A DNA stretch of 9,465 nt from Nitrospira sp. (GTDB lineage Bacteria; Nitrospirota; JACRHL01): assembly GCA_026994095.1 (NCBI GenBank), contig JALWRU010000022.1, positions 1 through 9,465 on the forward strand, given 5' to 3'. This document shows positions 1 to 6,842 of this stretch, piece after piece (within the stretch, counting starts at the first letter, position 1; every line of letters begins with the position of its first letter). The notes beneath the pieces were generated by a model. It worked only from the letters and a program-made list of their open reading frames with translations, was not told the DNA's origin and made no database searches. The translations under genes were made by a program, and so were the position numbers.

Positions 1-815
1 ATGCACGTCTACGAAATGCGGCCGGGTTTCCCCTTCCTGTTGCAGTCGATCAAGAAGGGGGTGTGGTGGCCCGCCTTGCCCCGGCGGGCATTGCCAACGG
101 CCCCACCACCCGCAGTTGGGCGAGCCTGGACCCACAACGTCTGTACGATTGGGGGGTACAGACCGCCCAACGATTAACCGCGCTGGGGTTTACGGTAAAT
201 TTCGCTCCAGTGCTGGATGTGGACTCCAATCCGGCCAACCCCATTATCGGTACACGCTCCTACGGCACCACCTCGGAGCAGGTCGTTCGATTTGCCGGTG
301 CCGCTGCGCGGGGACTGACCGACGGCGGTGTCACCCCCTGTGCCAAGCACTTTCCCGGTCATGGGGATACGGATCAGGACTCCCACCTGCAACTGCCCAC
401 CGTGCACCGCTCGCTGGCGCAACTCACGCAGACCGAGCTGGCTCCGTTTGCCGCCCTGCTGCCGACGATCCCGTTGGTCATGACGGCACATGTGGTCTAC
501 CCGGCCTGGGATGCCACCCAACCGGCTACCCTGTCGCCCACCATCCTCAAAGGGGTGTTACGACAACAGTTGAAGTATGACGGGGTGATTGTGTCTGACG
601 ATATGGAGATGCGGGCGGTGGCCGACCACCACAGCCCGGAATCCCTCGCCATTCGGTCGGTCACTGCCGGTGTGGACATGGTCCTCATCTGCCGGAGCCA
701 ATCGTTTTGGGAGGCCGCCTATGAAGGGCTGCTACGGGCCGCTGAACGCGATACGACCCTCAGGCAATGTGTTGCCCTTGCCTACCAACGGATCGTCCGT
801 TTATGGCCATCCTGA
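1..815 (+). CDS. nagZ: Beta-N-acetylhexosaminidase NagZ (GH3), 5' end outside window
   Basis: Glycoside hydrolase family 3 enzyme that removes N-acetylglucosamine from anhydro-muropeptides in cytosolic cell-wall recycling. The frame is open from the left edge, with the first whole codon at 3; the GTG at 63 is internal, because the conserved VAVDQEGG motif lies upstream of it at 39-62. Further family motifs follow in order: FAPVLDVD (about 204-227), KHFPGHGDT, then the D-S-H of the NagZ Asp-His acid/base dyad (378-386), and DGVIVSDD, with the presumed nucleophile Asp at 597-599. About 270 codons are present. By comparison with E. coli NagZ (about 340 residues) roughly 45 N-terminal residues are missing. 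The gene ends in TGA only 11 bp from the convergent rnfB stop. The substrate preference is inferred from the family; the D-S-H dyad separates NagZ from other GH3 glucosidases. Confidence 0.95.
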   Translation, partial: ARLRNAAGFPLPVAVDQEGGVVARLAPAGIANGPTTRSWASLDPQRLYDWGVQTAQRLTALGFTVNFAPVLDVDSNPANPIIGTRSYGTTSEQVVRFAGAAARGLTDGGVTPCAKHFPGHGDTDQDSHLQLPTVHRSLAQLTQTELAPFAALLPTIPLVMTAHVVYPAWDATQPATLSPTILKGVLRQQLKYDGVIVSDDMEMRAVADHHSPESLAIRSVTAGVDMVLICRSQSFWEAAYEGLLRAAERDTTLRQCVALAYQRIVRLWPS

Positions 816-826
816 GCGCCTGTTTT

Positions 827-1882
827 TTAGGCAGATTTAATCTGCGTCAGGGTCAGCCGGTTGGCGACCGCGTCGGCACTGATTTTGACCCCTGCCTGAC
901 CGTAGATATCCGGCCCGTGCATCTCGATGGCGTCTTCCGGGCAGATGTCCTTACACATGTAACAGCCGATGCACATGGCCGGGTCCACCAGATGAATCTG
1001 CTCCAGTTCGCCAGAGATCGCATTGGTAGGGCAGACGTCCCGACACCAGGTGCAGCCGGTACACGGCTCGTCCAGAATAAAGCTTTTGGGGCGCACCCCG
1101 GAAAAATCGAGAATGGTATCGTCCGGGCATTTGGCCACGCACAGGCCGCAGTTGGTGCACAGGTCCTGATCGATCTCTGCCAGAAACGCAGTCACCTGAA
1201 TCGCCTCATAGGGGCAGATCTTCACGCAGATATCACAGGCGATGCAGCCCACCGTGCAGACCTTTTTCACCTGCGACCCCTTGTGGGTCGAGTTACACAG
1301 GATCTGGATATCCGATTCAGCAGGGATCATCTGGATCAGGTCTTTGGGGCAGGCCGGGGCGCACAGGGTGCAGCCGGTACATTTGTCGTCGATGACGATG
1401 GGGATGCCGTTGGTGTTCATGTACATAGCGTCATAGGGGCAGGCCGTGACACACGACCCCAGCCCCAGACAGCCGAACACACAGGCCTTGCCACCACCAG
1501 AGACCAGTACCGATGCGTTGCAGTCGTCCAGCCCCTGATATTCAAATGAGCGGCGGGCCTCTTCCACGCCGCCGGTACAGAAGATTCGGGCCACCTGACT
1601 GACACTCTCCAGCGCCTCGACCCCCATGATCATGGCCAGCGACTGCACCGTCTGATTGCCGCCCACCGGGCAGGCATTGACCCCGGTGGAGCCGTCGTTG
1701 ATGGCCTCGGCACACGGACGACAGCCTGCATATCCGCAGGCTCCGCAGTTGATTCCCGGAAGGGCCTCGATCACCTCTTGCAGACGGGCGTCCACCTCAA
1801 CGGCAAATTTTTTGGCGGCCACGCCCAGCCCCAATCCGGCCAGCGCACCCATGCCCCCCAATGCCAAAATCGCTTCAATCAC
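827..1882 (-). CDS. rnfB: Rnf electron-transport complex subunit RnfB, long form with seven predicted [4Fe-4S] sites
   Basis: Ferredoxin-oxidising subunit that takes electrons into the Rnf complex; 351 residues. One N-terminal membrane helix (about residues 2-23, Gly/Ala/Leu-rich) is followed by the Fe-S domain C46-x2-C49-x4-C54-x16-C71. Six ferredoxin-type motifs come next: C134/138/144/148, C168/171/174/178, C213/216/219/223, C242/245/248/252, C274/277/280/284 and C304/307/310/314. E. coli RsxB is about 190 residues with three sites. The stretch from residue 95 to 255, including the unpaired C102, C121, C196 and C209, resembles the long RnfB of anaerobes, and the last pair (274-314) looks like a further extension. 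The start is a GTG 4 bp after the rnfA stop, preceded by GGGTGA; an ATG two bases upstream is followed at once by a stop. It is the last gene of the operon and no clear terminator follows it. Confidence 0.96.
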   Translation of the reverse strand: MIEAILALGGMGALAGLGLGVAAKKFAVEVDARLQEVIEALPGINCGACGYAGCRPCAEAINDGSTGVNACPVGGNQTVQSLAMIMGVEALESVSQVARIFCTGGVEEARRSFEYQGLDDCNASVLVSGGGKACVFGCLGLGSCVTACPYDAMYMNTNGIPIVIDDKCTGCTLCAPACPKDLIQMIPAESDIQILCNSTHKGSQVKKVCTVGCIACDICVKICPYEAIQVTAFLAEIDQDLCTNCGLCVAKCPDDTILDFSGVRPKSFILDEPCTGCTWCRDVCPTNAISGELEQIHLVDPAMCIGCYMCKDICPEDAIEMHGPDIYGQAGVKISADAVANRLTLTQIKSA

Positions 1883-1886
1883 ATCT

Positions 1887-2471
1887 TCACCCGCGTACCA
1901 GCCCGGAGAAGCCCATAAATGCCAGTGACAAAATGCCCGCGCTCACCAGCACAATGGCATTGCCCTGAAAGGCCCGAGGGATACGCGCCAGCGCCAGCGA
2001 TTCACGCAGGCCCGCCAGCAGTACCAGCGCCAGCCCAAACCCGACCCCGGCGGCCAGCGAAAAGGTGAGGGTTTCCAAAAAACCGTAGGACTTCTGCCGC
2101 ACCAGAATTGCCACCCCTAAGATGGCGCAGTTGGTGGTAATCAGCGGTAGGAAGATGCCCAACGCCTGATACAGCACCGGGCTGGTCTTTTGCACCACCA
2201 TCTCTACCAGTTGCACCAGCGAGGCGATGACCAGAATGTAGGTAATTGTCCGTAGATATTGCAGATCAAACGGCACCAGAATCAGCCGCTCCAGCAGCCA
2301 TGTAACCACGCTGGCCACGGTCATCACAAACAGTACCGCCATGGTCATGCCGATGGCCGATTCAATCTTGCGGGAGACCCCTAAAAAGGGGCAGATACCC
2401 AAAAACCGGGCCAGCACAAAGTTGTTCACGAAGATTGCACTTACCGCAATCAGTGCCAGCTCCCCCGCCAC
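1887..2471 (-). CDS. rnfA: Rnf electron-transport complex subunit RnfA
   Basis: Integral membrane subunit, 194 residues against 193 in E. coli RsxA, with about six hydrophobic segments. It is homologous to RnfE and to NqrD/NqrE of the Na+-pumping NADH:quinone oxidoreductase. Recognisable stretches are VNNFVL (15-20), GICPFLGVS (25-33), EMVVQKTSPVLYQALGIFLPLITTNCAILGVA (90-121) read in parts, and FMGFSGLV at the C-terminus. C27 and C115 match the cysteines that, in the family, bind an iron-sulfur cluster shared with RnfE inside the membrane. The start is GTG at 2471-2469, three bases after the rnfE TGA, with GTGGGG upstream as a possible ribosome site; this start gives an N-terminus the same length as E. 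coli. The rnfB start follows 4 bp after its stop. Confidence 0.96.
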   Translation of the reverse strand: MAGELALIAVSAIFVNNFVLARFLGICPFLGVSRKIESAIGMTMAVLFVMTVASVVTWLLERLILVPFDLQYLRTITYILVIASLVQLVEMVVQKTSPVLYQALGIFLPLITTNCAILGVAILVRQKSYGFLETLTFSLAAGVGFGLALVLLAGLRESLALARIPRAFQGNAIVLVSAGILSLAFMGFSGLVRG

Positions 2472-2474
2472 CGG

Positions 2475-3215
2475 TCAGTTCCCCACTTTTTTTGCTGCTG
2501 TGGCGCCGTAGTGGTTGGCGGCGGCCAGCATCAGCCCCAGCGCGATAAAGGCACCGGGTGGCAGCACAAAGATCAAAAATGGCGGGTAGGAGGCACCAAA
2601 GATCGACAGGCCAAACAGACTGCCGAAGCCGAGCAGCTCACGCACCCCGCCCAAGGCCACCAGGGCCAGTGTGAAGCCGACCCCCACCCCGACACTATCG
2701 GCAATGGCACGGGCGAGTGGACGTTTCGACGCAAACGCATCGGCCCGCCCCAGCACAATACAGTTGACCACAATCAGTGGGATAAACAGCCCCAGGGTCT
2801 TGTGCAGTTCGTGGGCAAAGGCGTTCATGCTCAAATCCACCACCGTTACAAAGGTGGCGATCATGACGATAAAGGCCGGAATGCGCACGTTGGCCGGGAT
2901 CAGGTTGCGAAACAACGAAACGCTGCTACTGGAGGCAATCATCACTGCCAAGGTCGCCAGCCCCATGGCCAGCCCGTTGACGGCTGTGGTGGTGACCGCC
3001 AGGGCAGGGCAGAGCCCCAGCATCTGTTTAAAAACGCCGTTCTCCTGCCAGATCCCCCGGCGAAAATCATCGCCCAACTCGGCCAGCGAAAAGGATGGGG
3101 CGGGCGCAACAAGGCCCTCTCCGGCGGGTAGCGCCGTAGATGGGGCAGACGACATGGCGACTGCTTCAGCAGGGGAGTCCTGCGAATTTAATGCTGGTGT
3201 GGCGCTGGGATTCAT
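2475..3215 (-). CDS. rnfE: Rnf electron-transport complex subunit RnfE, with a 48-residue N-terminal extension
   Basis: Integral membrane subunit paired with RnfA, 246 residues. The conserved part begins near residue 49 (DDFRRGIWQENG) and runs through MLGLCPALAVT (65-75), RIPAFIVMIA (111-120), FIPLIVVNCIVLGRADAF (144-161) and the C-terminal LPPGAFIALGLML (218-230). C69 and C152 match the cysteines expected to share an in-membrane iron cluster with RnfA C27 and C115. Before the conserved part is a Ser/Ala/Pro-rich, non-hydrophobic stretch that E. coli RsxE lacks. ATG at 3215 is the first possible start; Met21 (at 3155) would shorten the extension, and a TTG nearer the domain (Leu48) cannot be excluded. 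No strong ribosome site is visible before the ATG. The gene is separated from rnfG by 82 bp, the largest gap inside the rnf cluster. Confidence 0.95.
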   Translation of the reverse strand: MNPSATPALNSQDSPAEAVAMSSAPSTALPAGEGLVAPAPSFSLAELGDDFRRGIWQENGVFKQMLGLCPALAVTTTAVNGLAMGLATLAVMIASSSSVSLFRNLIPANVRIPAFIVMIATFVTVVDLSMNAFAHELHKTLGLFIPLIVVNCIVLGRADAFASKRPLARAIADSVGVGVGFTLALVALGGVRELLGFGSLFGLSIFGASYPPFLIFVLPPGAFIALGLMLAAANHYGATAAKKVGN

Positions 3216-3256
3216 CCGCTGAAATTAGTGGCCGCCGTCTATGATCCGTCCCGGTC

Positions 3257-3285
3257 AGGGTACCCCCGCCCGCCGAATCTGACAA
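3257..3285 (-). promoter_or_regulatory. Possible weak internal promoter before rnfE
   Basis: In the 82-bp rnfG-rnfE gap, read on the minus strand, TTGTCA (3285-3280) is followed after 17 bases by TACCCT (3262-3257). The first hexamer matches the sigma-70 -35 consensus at 5 of 6 bases with ideal spacing; the second matches the -10 consensus at only 3 of 6. The spacer is very GC-rich. This is a pattern match only, and chance occurrence is quite possible. Confidence 0.15.
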
Positions 3286-3297
3286 CCATCTCCCCGT

Positions 3298-3855
3298 TTA
3301 ATATCGGCAGTGTGACGCACACAGTTCAAGGGCCCGATGGATGGCCCCCACCACTGCGCGGGGGGTGATGGTGGCACCAGTAAACTGGTCCACATCACCG
3401 CCATCTTTTTTTACTCCCCATTGGGTATCGGTCAGTGAGCGCCCCCTAAACCAGGGCAGCCAGTCCCGGTCGGTGGTCATCTTGTCACCCAGTCCGGGGG
3501 TCTCGGCATGAGACAGGATGGCCACCCCGCTGATACGCCCCCCCCGATCGATGCCCACCATGATGTCAATGTCGCCGGAGTAGCCGTCCGGGGCAGTCAC
3601 TGCCAGCGCGGTGCCCACCACATTGTCGCCCCGGCGGGCCAGATAGAGCACCACCTGACTGCCGTCACCAACCACTACCGTGCGGGAATCCTGATCGGCG
3701 GAATTGGTGTGGGGCGGCAGCACCGAATCCAGCGCCCGCAACACCTCCTGCCGTTGCTGCTCGGCGATGGGGGCGCGTGTGGCCCGGTCCACCAGCGCCA
3801 AAATGATCGCCCCGATGACGCAAACGGTGAACAGGGCCAAGGTCATGCGGCTCAT
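3298..3855 (-). CDS. rnfG: Rnf electron-transport complex subunit RnfG (covalent FMN protein)
   Basis: Membrane-anchored flavoprotein of the Rnf complex, 185 residues. One N-terminal transmembrane segment (about 4-22) is followed by an FMN-binding domain outside the membrane, periplasmic by analogy with the family. HAETPGLGDK (116-125) and the flavinylation motif TGATIT (159-164) are present; Thr162 is the residue expected to carry FMN by a phosphoester bond, attached by the flavin transferase ApbE, which is not encoded in this window. The ATG overlaps the rnfD stop as ATGA (3855-3852), so translation is probably coupled. A second in-frame ATG three codons later would change little. The C-terminus contains two cysteines of unknown meaning (LCASHCRY). 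Confidence 0.95.
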   Translation of the reverse strand: MSRMTLALFTVCVIGAIILALVDRATRAPIAEQQRQEVLRALDSVLPPHTNSADQDSRTVVVGDGSQVVLYLARRGDNVVGTALAVTAPDGYSGDIDIMVGIDRGGRISGVAILSHAETPGLGDKMTTDRDWLPWFRGRSLTDTQWGVKKDGGDVDQFTGATITPRAVVGAIHRALELCASHCRY

Positions 3856-4955
3856 GATTTGGGGCCTTGGGCGGGTGGTTTGCCGGTACCGTAGAGGCGG
3901 GGTGGGGTGTATTTATCGATGATCGGTACCGCCGAATTCATCAACAGGATGGCAAACGATACCGCCTCTGCATAACCACCCCACAGGCGGATAATCACCG
4001 TCAGCAGCCCGCAGCCGAAGCCAAAGATCAGCTTGCCACGGGTGGTGAGCGGTGAGGTGACCATGTCGGTAGCCATAAAGAATGCCGCCAGCATCAGACC
4101 GCCGGTCATCAGATGAAACTGGGGCGGCATGTAACGGCTGGGATCGATCCACCAGAACAGGGCCGACCCGGCTGCGACCGTACCCAGCATGGCCACCGGG
4201 ATGTCCCAGGTAATGTGCCGCCGCCACAGCAAAAACAGCCCCCCGGCCAGCAGCGCCAGGGTAGACGTTTCACCAATCGATCCCGGCATAAAGCCAAAAA
4301 AGGCGTCACTCATGGAAAGCTGGGTGGCCTCCCCCAGCCCCATGGAACGGATGCGCGCCTCCTGCAACAGCCCCAGCGGGGTCGCGCTGGTGACCGCATC
4401 CACCCCCCACCAGCCGGGGGAGTAGTAGGCGGTCATCTGCGCCGGGAACGAGATCAATAACACCACCCGCCCCAGCAGGGCCGGGTTGTAGGGGTTGTAC
4501 CCCAGCCCGCCGAATACATGCTTGCCCAGACCGATGGCCACCACCGCGCCGATCAAGCAGATCCACCAGGGGGCCTGAGGCGGCAGGGTCATGCCCAGCA
4601 GCAACCCGGTCAAGGCGGCGCTGCCGTCCGAGATGGTCACACGGGTTCCAGCCCATCGTTGACAGACCACCTCGGTGGCCACCGACCCGGCCACACACAG
4701 GCTCAATACCCACAAAGCGTGGGGGCCAAACAGATACAGCCCAAAGGCGGTGGCCGGCAGCAACGCCAGCAGTACCTCGCCCATGATGCGGCGGATGCTG
4801 ATGGCCTTGCGGATATGGGGGGACGACGACAGTACATAATCCGGTGCCGGGGCCGGGTCGGACTTGGGCGGTTTTTTAGTCGGTTTCTTCGGGGGCGGTT
4901 TGGCCTCCCCTTGCGGAGGGGTCGCCGTGGGTGGTGTTTCGATCGGCTCGTCCAC
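3852..4955 (-). CDS. rnfD: Rnf electron-transport complex subunit RnfD, with a Pro/Lys-rich N-terminal tail
   Basis: Polytopic membrane flavoprotein related to NqrB, 367 residues, thought to take part in ion translocation. The conserved part starts at about residue 40 (YVLSSSPHIRK) and includes SDGSAALTGLLLGMTLPP (109-126), GKHVFGGLGYNPYNPALLGR (144-163), VDAVTSATPL (185-194), MATDMVTSPLTTRGK (294-308) and NSAVPIIDKYTPPRLYG (340-356). Thr192 in the S/T-x-A-T-P-L motif is the expected covalent FMN site; E. coli RsxD has SQATPL here. The first 39 residues form a charged proline-rich tail (PPPKKPTKKPPK). The start is GTG, three bases after the rnfC TAA; no better start exists before the conserved domain. 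The 3' end overlaps rnfG by 4 bp. Confidence 0.95.
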   Translation of the reverse strand: MDEPIETPPTATPPQGEAKPPPKKPTKKPPKSDPAPAPDYVLSSSPHIRKAISIRRIMGEVLLALLPATAFGLYLFGPHALWVLSLCVAGSVATEVVCQRWAGTRVTISDGSAALTGLLLGMTLPPQAPWWICLIGAVVAIGLGKHVFGGLGYNPYNPALLGRVVLLISFPAQMTAYYSPGWWGVDAVTSATPLGLLQEARIRSMGLGEATQLSMSDAFFGFMPGSIGETSTLALLAGGLFLLWRRHITWDIPVAMLGTVAAGSALFWWIDPSRYMPPQFHLMTGGLMLAAFFMATDMVTSPLTTRGKLIFGFGCGLLTVIIRLWGGYAEAVSFAILLMNSAVPIIDKYTPPRLYGTGKPPAQGPKS

Positions 4956-4958
4956 TGG

Positions 4959-6323
4959 TTAGTGCGGGGCCTTCTGCTTTAACGACCGCACCTCGGTTTT
5001 GGCGTAGCGAATCATCTGCACCAGCGGACGGTAGGACGGGCAGACGTAGGAGCAACAGCCACATTCAATACAATCGAACGGGTGGTACTGTTCGCTCTCG
5101 GCAAAGGCCAACTGTTCAGCGCAGACCGAAATCATATTGGGCAACAGGCCGATGGGACAGACCTCGATGCAAGCGCTGCAACGAATACAGGGGCGGATAT
5201 CCTCCAGCGTGACCGCCTCCGGCGGCAGTACCAGAATGCCGGAGGTGCCCTTGATGACCGGCACTTCCATATGAAACTGGGCCACCCCCATCATGGGGCC
5301 ACCAAACACCACCTTGCCTACCTGCTCGCCACCGCCAAAGGCCTCGATCAACGCCCGCGCCGGAGTGCCTAAACGGACCCGCGCATTGCCGGGGGCGGCC
5401 AACCCTTCACCGGTGACCGTCACCACCCGCTCCACCAGTGGCCGCCCCAACAGCACCGCATCGCTGACCGCTGCCGCAGTGCCCACGTTGTGCACCACCA
5501 CCCCCACATCCATCGGCAGACCGCCGGAGGGGATCTCGCGCCCGGTCAATACGGCGATCAGCTGTTTTTCACCCCCTTGCGGGTACTTGGTGGGCACCAC
5601 CGCAACGGTCACATCCAGCCGACCGGAGCGGACCGGATCCAGACGGGTGAGGGCCTTTTCCATGCAGACCGTGGCGTCGGCTTTGTTGTCTTCGATACCG
5701 ACGATGACCCGCCCGACCCCCAAAATACGGGCGATCAGCGCGCCCCCCTCAGCGATGCGCCCGGCCTCTTCTACCATCAACCGGTGGTCGGCGGTCAGGT
5801 ACGGTTCACATTCAGCCCCGTTGATGACCAGCGTATCCAGTTGGGCGGTCTCCGGCGGTGACATTTTGACGCGGGTGGGAAAGGTCGCTCCACCCAACCC
5901 CACCACCCCGGCGTCGGCGATCCAGCCACGCAGGGTATCGTTATCAACTCCGCCGATGCCGTCCCGCTTGGGCAGGGCAACCCATTCATCCGCGCCGTCC
6001 GACTCGATCACGACCGATTGGACCTCACGACCACTGGGGTGGGGATACATCCCAATGGCGGTAACCGTACCCGATATCGTCGCGTGTACCGGTGCCGATA
6101 CCGGGCCATCAGCGGCACCGATCATCTGGCCGGTAAGGACCGTATCCCCCACCTTTACACAGGCGGTAGCGGGGGTGCCAATGTGTTGGCTTAAGGGCAG
6201 AATGACCCGCTCAGGCAAGGGCAGTTGCCGAATGGTCTGATGGTCGGTAAGGTCTTTGTGGTAGGGCGGGTGAATGCCACCTACAAATGACCGGAACCGC
6301 TGAATCAGCGAGGTCAGCGCCAC
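4959..6323 (-). CDS. rnfC: Rnf electron-transport complex subunit RnfC (NADH/FMN-binding subunit)
   Basis: Peripheral cytoplasmic subunit where NAD(H) reacts, related to NqrA and to the NuoF flavin domain; 454 residues. Motifs in order: GGIHPPYHK (15-23), GVVGLGGATFPT in the nucleotide/FMN region (139-150), NGAECEPYLTADHRLM (168-183), PTKYPQGGEKQL (244-255), FGGPMMG (340-346), and two [4Fe-4S] motifs, C379/382/385/389 and C418/421/424/428. It lacks the long Ala/Lys-rich C-terminal repeats of E. coli RsxC (about 740 residues), and its length is close to the forms in anaerobic bacteria. The start is GTG at 6323-6321, directly after the nrdR TAG with no spacing. It is the first rnf gene, and I see no promoter of its own, so transcription from upstream is likely. 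Confidence 0.97.
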   Translation of the reverse strand: MALTSLIQRFRSFVGGIHPPYHKDLTDHQTIRQLPLPERVILPLSQHIGTPATACVKVGDTVLTGQMIGAADGPVSAPVHATISGTVTAIGMYPHPSGREVQSVVIESDGADEWVALPKRDGIGGVDNDTLRGWIADAGVVGLGGATFPTRVKMSPPETAQLDTLVINGAECEPYLTADHRLMVEEAGRIAEGGALIARILGVGRVIVGIEDNKADATVCMEKALTRLDPVRSGRLDVTVAVVPTKYPQGGEKQLIAVLTGREIPSGGLPMDVGVVVHNVGTAAAVSDAVLLGRPLVERVVTVTGEGLAAPGNARVRLGTPARALIEAFGGGEQVGKVVFGGPMMGVAQFHMEVPVIKGTSGILVLPPEAVTLEDIRPCIRCSACIEVCPIGLLPNMISVCAEQLAFAESEQYHPFDCIECGCCSYVCPSYRPLVQMIRYAKTEVRSLKQKAPH

Positions 6324-6794
6324 CTAACCGGCACCCGGTCGTCCCGACCGTAACAGGGATTCAATCTCTTCCATGAAGGCGTTCACATCCTTGAACTCCC
6401 GATAGACCGAAGCAAACCGCACATAGGCCACCTGATCGAGCTGTTGCAGGGCCTCCATGACCATCTCACCGACTGCGTGGGCGGCAATCTCCTGCTCTGG
6501 CAGGTCCTGTAATTTTTGTTCGATCCGATCGACCACCTCGTTGAGCTGCTCGATCGCCACGGGCCGTTTTTCACAGGCCCGCGCCATGCCCGCCAGCACC
6601 TTTTGCCGATCAAAGGGGATACGGCTGCCGTCCTTCTTGACCACCAGCAGGGTCATCCCCTCCAGCCGTTCATAGGTGGTGAAACGGCGTCGACAGTCCA
6701 GACACTCCCGCCGCCTGCGGATTTCACGCCCCTCGCGACCCGAGCGGGAGTCCACCACCCGGTCCTCCACATATCCACAAAACGGGCAGCGCAT
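6324..6794 (-). CDS. nrdR: Transcriptional repressor NrdR
   Basis: Nucleotide-sensing repressor of ribonucleotide reductase genes; 156 residues, about the family length. The N-terminal zinc ribbon uses C3, C6, C31 and C34 (MRCPFCG and ECLDCRRRFTTYER), and the intervening VDSR and REIRRRRE stretches are typical. The ATP-cone domain follows from about residue 48 (LLVVKKDGSRIPFDRQKVLAGM), binds ATP or dATP and controls DNA binding. The ATG directly follows an in-frame TAG that ends the small ORF upstream; MRCPFC is the standard NrdR N-terminus, so the start is secure. It sits between glyA and rnfC. I see no NrdR-box pair or nrd gene here, so its targets lie elsewhere. Confidence 0.97.
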   Translation of the reverse strand: MRCPFCGYVEDRVVDSRSGREGREIRRRRECLDCRRRFTTYERLEGMTLLVVKKDGSRIPFDRQKVLAGMARACEKRPVAIEQLNEVVDRIEQKLQDLPEQEIAAHAVGEMVMEALQQLDQVAYVRFASVYREFKDVNAFMEEIESLLRSGRPGAG

Positions 6795-6842
6795 CTAGCC
6801 GAACCACCACAACCGATGAAGCACGGTCGGCCTCACACTCAT
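6795..6842 (-). CDS. Possible 15-residue peptide filling the glyA-nrdR gap
   Basis: Read on the minus strand, the glyA TAA is followed at once by ATG, then 14 more sense codons, then TAG, then at once the nrdR ATG. The predicted peptide is MSVRPTVLHRLWWFG, with two consecutive Trp codons. All three genes are therefore in one frame with no untranslated base between them. There is no ribosome site of its own beyond the end of glyA, so it would rely on ribosomes finishing glyA. It resembles no peptide I know. It may be a coupling or leader ORF, or a chance open frame in a 48-bp spacer; with 16 codons chance is quite likely. Confidence 0.25.
   Translation of the reverse strand: MSVRPTVLHRLWWFG

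Noticed and set aside
63..815. nagZ starting at the GTG at 63
   Set aside because: The frame is open upstream to the window edge and encodes the conserved VAVDQEGG motif before 63, so the real start is outside the window.
831..845. Perfect small palindrome (GCAGAT-TTA-ATCTGC) at the end of rnfB next to a run of six Ts, as a terminator for nagZ or rnf
   Set aside because: The T-run lies before the stem on the plus strand, and on the minus strand the stem is inside the last rnfB codons and is followed by As, so it does not have terminator layout on either strand.
767..1549. 260-codon open frame on the plus strand, overlapping nagZ and antisense to rnfB
   Set aside because: rnfB on the other strand has all its cysteine motifs; the antisense product has no family features and starts inside nagZ in another frame.
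2511..3131. 206-codon plus-strand frame opposite rnfE, rich in Gln, His and Gly
   Set aside because: Its composition is that of a shadow of hydrophobic membrane-protein codons; the opposite strand encodes the clear RnfE.
5293..6240. Long open frame (315 codons) on the plus strand opposite rnfC
   Set aside because: It lies wholly inside rnfC on the other strand, is Ser/Thr/Pro-rich without any recognisable motif, and is expected from the strong GC bias of third codon positions.
6795..6842. The Trp-Trp codon pair in the small ORF as a tryptophan attenuator
   Set aside because: No tryptophan gene is nearby and I could not see alternative hairpins or a terminator before nrdR; two Trp codons alone are not enough.
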